Assembly (NCBI RefSeq): GCF_008369935.1
Contig: NZ_VTUZ01000054.1
Coordinates: 1-54,220, forward strand
Direction: 5' to 3'
From: Paraburkholderia panacisoli
GTDB taxonomy: Bacteria > Pseudomonadota > Gammaproteobacteria > Burkholderiales > Burkholderiaceae
DNA: 54,220 nucleotides
The translations under genes were made by a program, and so were the position numbers. The notes beneath the pieces are model-generated. The model saw only the letters and a list, made by a program, of their open reading frames with translations, was not told the DNA's origin and ran no database searches. This document shows positions 8,401 through 16,665 of the stretch, piece by piece. Each line of letters begins with the position of its first letter. Position 1 is the stretch's first letter.

Positions 8401-9867
8401 GTGAAGAGGACCTTTATTCCAACGGCGCAGCAGCAGGCCGTGATCGAGGCGGCGCGTGGCGCCGGGGACCTGAAGATCAAGGCATTTGCAGGCGCGGGCA
8501 AGACCTCCACGCTCCAGCTCGTGGCCGAACACTTCGGCCAGCGGCGCGGCATGTATCTCGCGTTTAACCGGGAGATCGCAGCAAGCGCAGTCCGGCGATT
8601 CCCGCCTCACGTCGACTCGCGGACGATGCATTCGCTGGCGTGGGCATCCGTCAGCCCAACGCTGCGAAACCGGATGAGCTTTCAGGGCGAGCCACCGCAC
8701 GAACTGGCTGCACGCTACGGGCTTGGCGCGCTGGAAGTGCGAACGGTGACGGGCAGGGCCGTCGAGATTGCCCCGTTCGAGATCGGGCGGATGATCGCCG
8801 ATGGGCGGGACAGGTTCTGCCGGTCCGCTGACATCCAGCCGGCAGTACAGCATATCGTCGTCGACGAAAAAGTCGACGATGCGGTGGCCGCGCAACTGCG
8901 CCTCTACCTGCTGCCCTACGTCGGGCGCCTGTGGGAAGAGGGCGCGGCTGCGCGCGCCGTGAGTGCCGTTTCGCCTGACGTGCTCCTGAAGCTCTGGGCG
9001 CTTTCCGAGCCACGCATTGAAGCCGACTATCTCCTGTTCGACGAGGCGCAGGACAGCGAGGGTGTCATGCTTTCCGTCCTTGGCCGGCAGCGCCACGCGC
9101 AAATCATCTACGTGGGCGACCCGTACCAGCAGATTTATGAGTGGCGGGGCGCGGTCAATGCGATGGCGCAGATCGACGCGCCCGAATGCGCGCTCACGGA
9201 GTCGTTCCGCTTTGGCGCCACGTTCGCGGCGCTTGCCAGCCGCCTGCTTGGACTGCTCGGTGAGCGCACGCCCATCCGGGGCCAGGAGACCATCGGCTCG
9301 ATCCTGGTGGACGATCCCGCGATAGCGCCGCCGGTCGACGCGATCCTGTGCCGGAAAAACGTCACCGCGATCTGGCAGTTTGCCGCGGGACTCGAGGCGG
9401 GACATCGACCGGCGATCCGGATGAGTCCGGCCGAGATTCTCGCATACGCCGATGGTGCGGACCGGTTGCTGGCCGGCCAGCGCGCGTTTCGCCCGGCGGC
9501 GTTTTCGCTCTTCGAGACGTGGAGCGACGCACAGGCGTTTGCGCGCAGTGCGTTTGGTCAGGACCTGCTGCCAGTGGTGCGGATCGTGGACGAACTCGGT
9601 ACCGGCTATCTGCGGGCCCTGGCGCAGCGCTCGGCGGCGGAAGGCGCCGTCGACTACGTGATCTCAACTGTCCACCGCGCGAAGGGCCTCGAATGGAAGC
9701 GGGTTAGAGTGGCGAACGATTTCCGTTTGCGGGGTACCGACGGCAGCCCGATGCCGGACGACGATGAGCTTCGCCTGGTCTACGTGGCGGTCACGCGCGC
9801 ACAGCATGTTCTCGATATTTCGGGGTTGCGAGACGAGCTGCTACGACTTTTCAGTCTTCGGCGTTAG
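8401..9867 (+). CDS. UvrD/Rep-like superfamily 1 helicase
   Basis: This DNA helicase/ATPase of 488 residues is compact compared with UvrD (about 720). Motifs in order: Q-motif FIPTAQQQAVIEAA, Walker A AFAGAGKTST (about 28-37), motif Ia MYLAFNREIAASA, Walker B YLLFDEAQDSEG (about 210-221), motif III GDPYQQIYEWRGA (about 240-252), motif IV TESFRFG, motif V STVHRAKGLEWKRV (about 422-435), motif VI VYVAVTRAQH (about 460). The start is set at GTG 8401 because GAGGT lies ten bases before it and the Q-motif follows at once; the frame is open 22 codons upstream. Its small size resembles phage- or plasmid-borne UvrD-like proteins. Confidence 0.88.
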   Translation: MKRTFIPTAQQQAVIEAARGAGDLKIKAFAGAGKTSTLQLVAEHFGQRRGMYLAFNREIAASAVRRFPPHVDSRTMHSLAWASVSPTLRNRMSFQGEPPHELAARYGLGALEVRTVTGRAVEIAPFEIGRMIADGRDRFCRSADIQPAVQHIVVDEKVDDAVAAQLRLYLLPYVGRLWEEGAAARAVSAVSPDVLLKLWALSEPRIEADYLLFDEAQDSEGVMLSVLGRQRHAQIIYVGDPYQQIYEWRGAVNAMAQIDAPECALTESFRFGATFAALASRLLGLLGERTPIRGQETIGSILVDDPAIAPPVDAILCRKNVTAIWQFAAGLEAGHRPAIRMSPAEILAYADGADRLLAGQRAFRPAAFSLFETWSDAQAFARSAFGQDLLPVVRIVDELGTGYLRALAQRSAAEGAVDYVISTVHRAKGLEWKRVRVANDFRLRGTDGSPMPDDDELRLVYVAVTRAQHVLDISGLRDELLRLFSLRR

Positions 9868-9909
9868 TACCTGCTGATGAAAGCGGCTTGGGCGTCGCTC
9901 CGATGATGT

Positions 9910-10254
9910 TTACGCAGTGCCGTCTGGCAGGTCGGGACGCAGTTCGGCTTCGATCTGATCGATGGTCGGCAGGCCCGTCTCCAGCGACGGGGGCACCTCG
10001 CGCATGAGTTGGTACTCGGCCACGCCCATCGGTTTGGCCACGCCGCGCAACGCATATTCCCCCACGAGCCGATTCTTTTCCTTGCACAGCAGCAGGCCGA
10101 TGGTCGGCTGGTCCTCGGGCGCCTTGACCTGCGCATCGATCGCGGAGAGGTAGAAGTTCAGCTGGCCCGCATATTCGGGCTTGAACGGCGTCGTTTTCAG
10201 TTCGACAACGACATAGCAACGCAGCTTGAGGTGGTAGAAAAGCAGGTCGATGTT
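9910..10254 (-). pseudogene. DUF1016 (YhcG-like) C-terminal nuclease fragment
   Basis: Reading leftwards from 10254 the frame encodes NIDLLFYHLKLRCYVVVELK, then TTPFKPEYAGQLNFYLSAIDAQ, PTIGLLLCKEKNRLVGEYAL and GVAKPMGVAEYQL. This is the PDDEXK-type nuclease domain of DUF1016 proteins (the active-site D..ELK and the GxxLC motif). The N-terminal DUF1016_N half (about 180 residues) is missing because homology begins exactly at the centre of the palindrome at 10248-10277. A short in-frame start exists only through palindrome sequence, so translation is doubtful. Confidence 0.8.
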
Positions 10255-10277
10255 ATGCCGAGGTCGGGATAACATCG
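10248..10277. repeat. Near-perfect palindrome joining two inverted DUF1016 fragments
   Basis: The 30 bases read CGATGTTAT-g-CCGA-gg-TCGG-g-ATAACATCG. The two arms of nine and four bases are perfectly complementary, and only four central bases fail to pair. The arms encode NID in both directions and belong to the two oppositely oriented DUF1016 fragments, so this is the junction of an inverted fusion. Confidence 0.85.
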
Positions 10278-10606
10278 ATCTTCTCTTTTACAACCGCAAG
10301 CTCCGACGGCTTGTCGCAATCGAACTCAAGTTGGGCGCATTCAAGGCCGAGTACAAAAGCCAGATGGAACTGTATTTGCGCTGGCTCGCGAAGCACGAGC
10401 GGGAGCCAGACGAGGAACCGCCGCTCGGCATCATCCTGTGTGCAGGCAAGAAGCAGGAGCAGATCGAACTTCTGGAGCTTGATAAAAGCGGTATTCATGT
10501 CGCCGAGTATCTGACCGTGTTGCCTCCACGGGAGCAGTTGCAGGCGAAATTGCACCAGTCGATCGAAGCCGCGAGGTCTCGACTCCAGAGCAAGCGGCGC
10601 GAATGA
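10271..10606 (+). pseudogene. Second DUF1016 C-terminal nuclease fragment, opposite strand
   Basis: The rightward frame encodes NIDLLFYNRKLRRLVAIELK, then LGAFKAEYKSQMELYLRWLA, PPLGIILCAGKKQEQIELLEL and HVAEYLTVLPPREQL. It is also a DUF1016/PDDEXK domain but from a clearly different subgroup than its neighbour. It begins at the same residue of the fold as the leftward fragment and lacks the N-terminal half. The frame stays intact to the stop, and a hairpin with a T-run follows. Confidence 0.8.
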
Positions 10607-10612
10607 TTTGAT

Positions 10613-10643
10613 CCCCGTAATCGACTGGTCGATTTTTCCGGGG
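10613..10643 (+). terminator. Rho-independent-like terminator
   Basis: AATCGAC-tg-GTCGATT forms a seven-base stem continued by a run of five T, with an outer CCCCG..CGGGG pairing around it. It lies seven bases after the stop of the rightward DUF1016 fragment. Confidence 0.6.
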
Positions 10644-11055
10644 AAGTCAGCCCAGGCGGGCGATATCCTGGAAAGGAGCGCTTTCTCTCTCGTAACGGGA
10701 CTTGAAAACGAGCGCATTACGAGACACGGAAGCATGGAGCCCAAACGCACCACAATCCTCGTCCTCGCCAGCATTCTGACGTTCTTCTGGACAGCGTCAA
10801 GCAGGAAGTCCGGCGCATTGACTCAGGTTTTTTGCTACCAAGTAGCGGCTGTTGCCTCACGTAATTTCGCGGCGCACTTCCCCATGTGCTTCCAACTGAG
10901 CCTCGTGCGAGGCCCAAGCGGAATTACATGTCCGATTCCGACGATTATCGCCGACAGGCGAAGAAAGGACCCGGAGAGTGTCGCCTGCAACTGTCCACGT
11001 GCGGTTCCGCAGGCAGCCCGGCTGCTGCGGAGTGCCGGTGAGCTGTCGATTCAGG
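10644..11055. other. Spacer, no recognisable gene
   Basis: About 410 bases with several open frames on both strands but no known motif. Stop codons interrupt the most protein-like minus frame near 10800. It may hold eroded coding sequence that I cannot identify. Confidence 0.35.
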
Positions 11056-12375
11056 TTAGAGCGCCACGATCTGTCGCAGTAGTTCCAGCGCTTTCATTTC
11101 GTCCAGACGTCCAGTTCGTGCTTTTCCCGCGAGCGTCTTGATCAACGCCTCTGCGATCGGTTCGATACCTATCAGATCGTCCAGGCTCGTGACGGGAGCA
11201 GAACGGAGTGGCTCCGCGATGACCTCTGTGACGGAAGCCGACGCAGGCTGCTGGTGAGAAACAGACGAAGGGACATCATTGTCAACAGTTTGCCGGATCG
11301 CCAGATCGGAGGCAGGCGGGGCGGTGCCGTTGGCGTGATCCGCCTCAGATGGCTGGGCGTGCCGGTCGCCCGTGGTTTTCGCCTTCTTACCCGTGGGCTT
11401 TCTTGTCACCGCCGCTTTCGGCTTTATCGCTGCTGGCAATTCCTGCTGATCGGATGCAGGTCGACCCGATTGCGGATCGAGCAGAGCCGACACCGACTCA
11501 GGAATGTCCGTCACCAGACGCGGAACGTCCAGCCAGGCCCTTGGCAACCCAAGATGTTCGGTGAAACGGTTGGCTTCGGCATCGTCCATACGCTTCTGTC
11601 CATACAGACGATTGTCCAAATTGGAGGCGCTGATTTTCACTACTGCGCTGAGTCGCACCTTGGAACCTTTGCGGTGGGTAAGCACATGCAGGTTGGCACG
11701 ACGGATGTCTCCCAGCGCTGCCACGTCGTTCAGCGGCAGGGATTGCTGAGCCCCCGACTTTGGAGACGCTTTAGCTTTCGCCGATGCCGATTTTGACGAG
11801 GGCGTCGCACCAGGTTTTGCCCCGGCAGGATTACTCTTCGCAGCGGCCTGTGATGAGCCGCCACCGGTTTTTTTTGACATCTCTGATTTCCTGGGCAAAC
11901 AGTCTATGAGGGCAGGCGGGTGATTCGTCTGGGTGGCAGGAGCCGTCTCCACTACCTGCCCGTATGCGGATTCCAGTTCAGTATTGACGTGGATAAACTC
12001 GAGCGGCGCCTTCAGACGACTGATGGTCTCGGATGTGAGGGCGGGATTGGGTTGATCGAAAAACCCATCGGGTAACCCGAGCGTCGTTTCGATGTGAAAG
12101 GCCGTCTCGGGTGTGAATCTCTCGCCGTTGACCAACTCGGCCACGCGCGTCAGGCTGGAATCGAGTCCCAGTGCGATGTTCTCCGCGCCTACCGCGTCAA
12201 CCAGCCACCTAAACGAACGCGTTTTGAAAATGGATGCCGTCTGGGCCGAGTCTCGCGGCGGTGGCGTTTTTACGTGTGGCTTGTTCTGTCGGTGGGATGT
12301 CGTTTTCGAAGGTTGGCGCGATTGACGCTGGCCCTTGTCTCGAGATCCCGAATATCGCCCATGTGGCTGACTCAT
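11056..12375 (-). CDS. Protein with two degenerate HTH-like domains joined by an Ala/Lys-rich linker
   Basis: This 439-residue basic protein has an Arg/Gln/Lys-rich head (1-50), a first globular segment at about 53-110 (RSFRWLVDAVGAENIAL.., TPETAFHIETTLGLPDGFF), a low-complexity linker (SSQAAAKSNPAGAKPGA, SASAKAKASPKSGAQ), a second segment at about 210-290 (RRANLHVLTHRKGSKVRLSA, DDAEANRFTEHLGLPRAWLD), a second Ala/Pro/Lys linker, and a helical tail. The two globular segments share the pattern of XRE/Cro helices ending ..xxxLGLPxxxxD, so I infer duplicated, diverged HTH domains. The basic linkers resemble nucleoid-associated proteins. No enzymatic motif is seen. It stands alone on its strand. 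Confidence 0.65.
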   Translation of the reverse strand: MSQPHGRYSGSRDKGQRQSRQPSKTTSHRQNKPHVKTPPPRDSAQTASIFKTRSFRWLVDAVGAENIALGLDSSLTRVAELVNGERFTPETAFHIETTLGLPDGFFDQPNPALTSETISRLKAPLEFIHVNTELESAYGQVVETAPATQTNHPPALIDCLPRKSEMSKKTGGGSSQAAAKSNPAGAKPGATPSSKSASAKAKASPKSGAQQSLPLNDVAALGDIRRANLHVLTHRKGSKVRLSAVVKISASNLDNRLYGQKRMDDAEANRFTEHLGLPRAWLDVPRLVTDIPESVSALLDPQSGRPASDQQELPAAIKPKAAVTRKPTGKKAKTTGDRHAQPSEADHANGTAPPASDLAIRQTVDNDVPSSVSHQQPASASVTEVIAEPLRSAPVTSLDDLIGIEPIAEALIKTLAGKARTGRLDEMKALELLRQIVAL

Positions 12376-12715
12376 AAAGTGCGACTCTCCGCCGGTGAAA
12401 TCACTATCAATGCGGAGATTATAAGGGAGGAGATGCTGGCGTCGGGCTCGCCATCATTCATGAGTTGTTCGGGCGACTTCCTTGGTCCAGGTGACCTCGG
12501 CGGCAAGTCAGAGAGGTCAACGAAGGCACCTTGCTGTTGTGCGCGCCAAGGCGGGCAGTGGAGTGTAATGTCATTGCTAACAGTCGATCAAGGGCAAGCA
12601 TCAGCTCGACAACGATGATCGATCGATTCATGTTTCACTGTCGATGATGGGTCTTGTGCTGCTACGACGACGATTCTGCCTCGCGTTTACTCGCATTAGG
12701 CGCGTGGGGATCGCG
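12376..12715. other. Spacer, nothing recognised
   Basis: About 340 bases between the two-HTH protein and the small lipoprotein gene. No gene with a plausible start and no strong hairpin was seen; the promoter of the 12375 gene should lie in its left part. Confidence 0.4.
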
Positions 12716-12934
12716 TCACTCCTGAGTCGCGGTATAGCAACTCGGCGCCGTTTTTGCTGGTGCGGTGCCTTGCCAACAACGCTTCATTTCGCCCGTGTTC
12801 GTATCTAATCTCCACGCATTGCCGCCGCCATCCACAGCCAGTTGGTAGTGGCCTGATGCCGTGGGCGAAGCATCATGCGATGCTTGGCCGCAGCCAGTGA
12901 GGAGTAGGGATAGCGCAATAGGGATGAGTCTCAT
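12716..12934 (-). CDS. Small lipoprotein
   Basis: This 72-residue protein has a type II signal peptide: MRLIPIALSLLLTGC, with lipobox LLTGC (Cys15), so it is probably anchored in the outer membrane or periplasmic face. The mature part has two further Cys (near MKRCWQG and PSCYTAT) that could form a disulfide, and the segment YQLAVDGGGNAWRLDTNTGEMKRC resembles small beta-structured proteins. GAGGAAAA precedes the ATG; an in-frame upstream extension has no ribosome site and is rejected. It lies 34 bases after the gene at 12969, likely in one transcript. The function is unknown. Confidence 0.7.
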   Translation of the reverse strand: MRLIPIALSLLLTGCGQASHDASPTASGHYQLAVDGGGNAWRLDTNTGEMKRCWQGTAPAKTAPSCYTATQE

Positions 12935-12968
12935 ATGGTTTTTCCTCGGTATCTCAGGCCACAGCTGA

Positions 12969-13394
12969 TTACTCTGCGCCTGGCGCTTCCTTGTCCAGTT
13001 CGTTGTAGTCCTCGGCGGGGTCATCGCCGACCACATCCTCAAATTCGAGCGACTCGGGGAAGACGTCGAGCGCTGCCTCAGTTAGTTCCTCGGCCAACGC
13101 GTTGATCGAATCGATCCATTCCTTCGTAGCGATTCCCTTGTCTCCGTTCTGCCAGTTCGCCGACCTATCATCGAATTCGTCTTCAAGGGCGCGATGCAGG
13201 TCATCGAGCATGCCCCGCGCCACATCGACCTTTTCGTTATATGCGTCCACGTCTGGTTGCAGCTTCGCACGTGCTACGGCAAACGCCTCATTGAACACAC
13301 GCACAGACTCTTCCAACGTGTTCCGCTGTGCCGTCAGTTCTCCGAACGCTGCATCGATGCGCTTCTGATCGGCCGCCTTGATCTTGAATGCCAT
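12969..13394 (-). CDS. Hypothetical acidic coiled-coil protein
   Basis: This 141-residue protein is mostly helical, with heptad-like stretches (KRIDAAFGELTAQRNTLEESV; DAYNEKVDVARGMLDDLHRALEDEFDD) and a very acidic C-terminus (EDVVGDDPAEDYNELDKEAPGAE). A GAGGAC ribosome site precedes the ATG. It resembles small proteins common on phages and integrative elements, but I recognise no characterised homologue. The lipoprotein gene follows on the same strand. Confidence 0.7.
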   Translation of the reverse strand: MAFKIKAADQKRIDAAFGELTAQRNTLEESVRVFNEAFAVARAKLQPDVDAYNEKVDVARGMLDDLHRALEDEFDDRSANWQNGDKGIATKEWIDSINALAEELTEAALDVFPESLEFEDVVGDDPAEDYNELDKEAPGAE

Positions 13395-13469
13395 GCTTGT
13401 CCTCTTTCGCGATACCCAAGTCCTGCTACTGGGCGGCGAAACTTAACTGATGATCGCCAAAGGCTTTTC

Positions 13470-13835
13470 CTAGGCGATGAGTACTTCAGCTGGAATCTTC
13501 AACTCGCGATTCAGACGACGAATCATGGCAAGGCTTAGCCCGCGTTTCCGATTGAGCACCTCGTAGACTCTGTTCAGGTTGCCAAGATACGGCTGCATGT
13601 CGCTGGCAGACAGTCCGGCCTGCTCCATGCGGAACTTAATGGCCTCAATGGGATCGGGAAGATCGAGCGGAAAATGCTCAGCTTCATAACGCTCCACCAA
13701 GGTGGCCAACACCTCCAAACGGTCTCCTTCCGGAGTGCCGGGAGCCGGGTCGACGTCGACCAGGCCAGATACTGTCTGCAAGGCTTCTTTGTAATCGTGT
13801 TCGTTGTGAATTGGACGGATTTCCATCTTGGTCAC
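13470..13835 (-). CDS. higA: HigA-type antitoxin (XRE family)
   Basis: This 121-residue antitoxin of the COG5499 type has an N-terminal toxin-binding part (MEIRPIHNEHDYKEALQTVSGL) and a C-terminal XRE HTH (QAGLSASDMQPYLGNLNRVYEVLNRKRGLSLAMIRRLNREL). It should neutralise HigB and repress the operon. Its start overlaps the end of higB by four bases (ATGA type), so the two are translationally coupled with the toxin first, as is typical for higBA. Confidence 0.9.
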   Translation of the reverse strand: MTKMEIRPIHNEHDYKEALQTVSGLVDVDPAPGTPEGDRLEVLATLVERYEAEHFPLDLPDPIEAIKFRMEQAGLSASDMQPYLGNLNRVYEVLNRKRGLSLAMIRRLNRELKIPAEVLIA

Positions 13836-14134
13836 TCCAGTTCCACAGTTTGAGCATCAATCCTGTCGTACTCACCACGCGTTCCGACGAACTTGATGTA
13901 GACGACCCCGATGCGATACGCGACCGCAACAATCAGCCTGTAGTCGTTTCCCTTGATGTTGAATACCACACGGTTTCGACCAACAAAGCTCGCGGTCGCA
14001 TATCTGGCCTTTATGTCCTGCGGCGTCATCCAGACGGCCTTTACCGCTTCCTCATGCCATGCCAGCAGCGACTGCCGCGCGATCGGATGCTTGTCGCAGA
14101 ATGCCAGGAGGACTTTTTTCGCAATGATTCGCAT
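13832..14134 (-). CDS. higB: HigB-type mRNA interferase toxin
   Basis: This 100-residue RelE-fold toxin of the COG4680 HigB group shows MRIIAKKVLLAFCDKHP, LLAWHEEAVKAVWMTPQDIK, RVVFNIKGNDYRLIVAV and a C-terminal VVYIKFVGTRGEYDRID. It is expected to cleave ribosome-bound mRNA when the antitoxin is lost. It is intact, is followed directly by higA, and has a perfect palindromic operator ten bases upstream of its start. Confidence 0.9.
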   Translation of the reverse strand: MRIIAKKVLLAFCDKHPIARQSLLAWHEEAVKAVWMTPQDIKARYATASFVGRNRVVFNIKGNDYRLIVAVAYRIGVVYIKFVGTRGEYDRIDAQTVELE

Positions 14135-14143
14135 CGGTGCATA

Positions 14144-14164
14144 TTAGTCCCATTTTGGGACTAA
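14144..14164. promoter_or_regulatory. Operator of the higBA operon
   Basis: TTAGTCCCA and TGGGACTAA form a perfect nine-base inverted repeat around three T. The site is just upstream of the higB start and is most likely the HigA (or HigBA complex) binding site for autorepression. Confidence 0.75.
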
Positions 14165-15192
14165 AGCAAGTGTCAAACCTCGGTGCGCCCCACCTGTTCC
14201 TTAGGACGAGGGATTGCGAAGCAAAGGAATTGAGAGCGCAAAAAATGGTGTAAGTGAAGGCCCGGATGACCGGAGCTATGCGCCCCTTCGTTTCAGGACA
14301 CCGGCCCCAATTACGGCGTTTTTGTCCTTTTTCACTCTTTCCCACCGGCGCCACCCGTTCCATCAACCACCTCGGTGGGTAACCGGACGCGGCCCGATCT
14401 TCGGAGCGAAGCACGCGCACGGGGGCCGGATCGGTGTTGGGGCGGGGCGTCACGCGGCACGCGCGGTACCCATGATAGAAAACGCGGAACGGTCGGAGGC
14501 CGGCGGACGGGGCCCCGCGGCGGCTTGCACCGGGCCGCCCGCGGAGCTTGAGGATTGATGGGGTAACCCCGGATTCAAGTCATTAAATGCAGTTTTGCTT
14601 GTCGCAGTTATCAAAACTGTCATCATGTGGCCCTTTTTACCTTATTGATGTATTCTCTATTCGGCCACGGGGGGAGCAATGCGCGCGTCGCCACACCGAA
14701 CCAGCTGCAGCAGCGGCGGTGTCTGCGACGGAGCGCGAAGCACGGATGCGTGTCGGTAGAGAAGTTCCACGAGGTGTCGGCATTTACAGACGGAAAGAGA
14801 ATTTGCAGCGGCAACGAATCGGACCCGTCGCGGCAGCCCAAACCGTTGCCCCCCTCATATGGCCGTGACGAAAGCGAGATCACGTAGGGTGGGGCGGTTC
14901 GCTTGCTCTGCTGCGGTCCCGGTCGGCCGGCACGATTGGGTTCAACCTGCGGTGGTGGAACAGCTACAGGCCACGGTACCGCTTCACTCTTCGCCTGCAC
15001 CCGCTTTACACGATGCATGAAAGTTCGCCCGACCGACACCAAACGGCGGCCATCGGACGCGACAGGGATCAGCGCGGGCGCCTCGTAATCGATCTGGTGA
15101 TGCGACGCTGGTCGGACTGGCGCAGATTGCGCAAAGCCCCTCCGATCGGGTAGGGTGACGGCATCTTCGGAACCACAATGAGGCAGGACACG
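14165..15192. other. 1-kb region without a convincing gene
   Basis: Many overlapping frames are open, including a long minus-strand one that runs through the HU gene, but none has known motifs. Around 14500 several GC-only inverted repeats occur (GGGGCCCC; CGGCGG..CCGCCCG), and the sequence changes sharply to AT-richer DNA near 14580-14650. It may be an element boundary. No terminator, RNA or attachment site could be assigned. Confidence 0.35.
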
Positions 15193-15471
15193 ATGAACAA
15201 GCAGGAACTGGTGGTCGCTGTTGCAGCAAAAACTGGCGACAGCAAGGTCGCCACGGGCGAGACGCTCGACGCACTGATCGGGGCCATCACGGCAGCCGTC
15301 ACGAAAGGCGATACCGTGCAGCTGATCGGCTTCGGCTCGTTTTCCACGGGTGCGCGCGCCGCGCGGGTCGGTCGCAATCCGGCGACCGGCGCCGAGATCC
15401 AGATCCCTGCCGCAAAGACAGTCAAGTTCACCGCGGGCAAGGCGTTCAAGGATGCAGTCAACGGCGCCTGA
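15193..15471 (+). CDS. HU-family DNA-binding protein
   Basis: This 92-residue histone-like protein has the helical dimerisation part (MNKQELVVAVAAKTGDSK..), the arm region IGFGSFSTGARAARVGRNP and TGAEIQIPAAKTVKFTAGKAFKDAVN. It binds and bends DNA non-specifically as a dimer. The arm motif RNPATG with the Pro that intercalates is intact. The start is set at MNKQEL, the family consensus, rather than the GTG-initiated extension. It stands alone; Burkholderiales carry several HU paralogues, and this looks like an accessory one. Confidence 0.92.
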   Translation: MNKQELVVAVAAKTGDSKVATGETLDALIGAITAAVTKGDTVQLIGFGSFSTGARAARVGRNPATGAEIQIPAAKTVKFTAGKAFKDAVNGA

Positions 15472-15954
15472 CACTGGAAGTAATCCGTCAATCAGATTGC
15501 TGCGGCGGCGTCGCCGACGAATTTCGGCGACCACCGCGCGGCATTCCTGATGGACCGCCATGTAGCCTCGCTGCAACTGCCGAAGCCGGCGGGCTGGACG
15601 CAAACCGATACATACAGCAGCTGTTTGCAACTAGGGAGGATGTACGTGCCTTCCGACTCATTCTGCGCGGAGCGGGACAAGAGAGGTGGCTGAACGACAG
15701 GCACCACAACGAAACGCCGAACTAGACTTGACGACCTACGTCGGAATCGCGAGCCTGTTCGACCCGGCCAAGTAAACCTCTGGACGTACGTGTGCCGAAC
15801 GAATTCATCCTCGTACATCCCCGTTCTGATTGCGCAATCTGCGCCGCTGTTTCGTCTTGTGAACAGCAACTTCAATCGTCCGCTCGAACCAATAACTTGC
15901 CTCACGACAAATCCTGCCACAGCCCCATAGCGCAACGCAAAGCGTTTAAGCCCA
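15472..15954. other. Spacer after the HU gene, nothing recognised
   Basis: About 480 bases. A GC-rich hairpin (GCGGCG..CGCCG) near 15500 could act as a terminator for HU but has no T-run. No convincing coding sequence is present. Confidence 0.35.
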
Positions 15955-16665
15955 TCAAAGCCGCTGCAGTTCATCTTTCATCCACTCATGGACGGCTCGA
16001 CTCAGTTCCTGCTGCGACAAGTCCCGAGGGAAGAGTGCTGGGCCGACAACTACGCGAATTTCTCCGCGGCGAGTGGGCCAGCCTTTTGCAGGCCATACCT
16101 TTCCCGCGTTGAGGACCACGGGGACAGCGGGCGCGCCAGTCGCACAAGCCAATCGAACGCCTCCCGATGTCATCTTCAAGGGGGCGCCATGCGGCACCCG
16201 GGTCCCCTCGGGAAATATGACAACGACATCTCCCTTCGCAAGCCTCTCAGCGCTCTCCTGCGTCACGGCCTGATGAGCCTGTCGAACAGAGCCGCGGTTC
16301 AGACTAACCATATCGAGACCACGCAGTACCCATCCAAAAAAGGGAATGCGAAGAAGCTCTTCCTTGAAAACAAAACTGATGCGTTGCGGAAAAAGCGCGA
16401 GAAACGCGAGTGTCTCCCACGTCGATTCGTGACGGCACAGCAATATCGCCGGTCCTTCGGGAATATTTTCGAGCCCTTCTATCGAAACTGAGACTCCGGG
16501 CAGGTAGCGCATCACAACCACCAATGCTCGGCACCATTGTTTTGCCAGCCAGTATCGTCCCGCCCTGCCGACGAACGGGAACAGGAGCAGTATGACCATT
16601 GAATACAGCGTCCCGCTACCGAAAAGGTAAAAGATGAATAGCCATTTAGTAAAAAACGAGCGCAT
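15955..16665 (-). CDS. plsC: 1-acyl-sn-glycerol-3-phosphate acyltransferase
   Basis: This 236-residue inner-membrane enzyme transfers an acyl group to lysophosphatidate in phospholipid synthesis. It has an N-terminal membrane segment (LFIFYLFGSGTLYSMVILLLF), then motif I RHESTWE (His79..Glu84; HX4E in place of HX4D, common in beta-proteobacterial PlsC), motif II around RIPFFGWVLRGLDMVSLNRG, motif III FPEGTR (151-156) and motif IV VPVVLNAG. The start is set at MRSFF before the membrane helix; a 51-codon upstream extension has no family similarity. It is not in an operon here, suggesting a second plsC copy. Confidence 0.9.
   Translation of the reverse strand: MRSFFTKWLFIFYLFGSGTLYSMVILLLFPFVGRAGRYWLAKQWCRALVVVMRYLPGVSVSIEGLENIPEGPAILLCRHESTWETLAFLALFPQRISFVFKEELLRIPFFGWVLRGLDMVSLNRGSVRQAHQAVTQESAERLAKGDVVVIFPEGTRVPHGAPLKMTSGGVRLACATGAPAVPVVLNAGKVWPAKGWPTRRGEIRVVVGPALFPRDLSQQELSRAVHEWMKDELQRL

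Noticed and set aside
7008..9405. Long minus-strand open frames opposite the zinc-ribbon, UPF0158 and helicase genes
   Set aside because: They are antisense to three well-supported genes, lack motifs and have Arg/His/Ala-biased composition.
14623..15630. A 335-codon minus-strand frame through the HU gene
   Set aside because: It runs antisense to HU, has a low-complexity composition and no family resemblance.
15492..15974. A 160-codon minus-strand frame downstream of plsC
   Set aside because: It is Arg/Ser-rich without motifs and overlaps the plsC 3' end in another frame.
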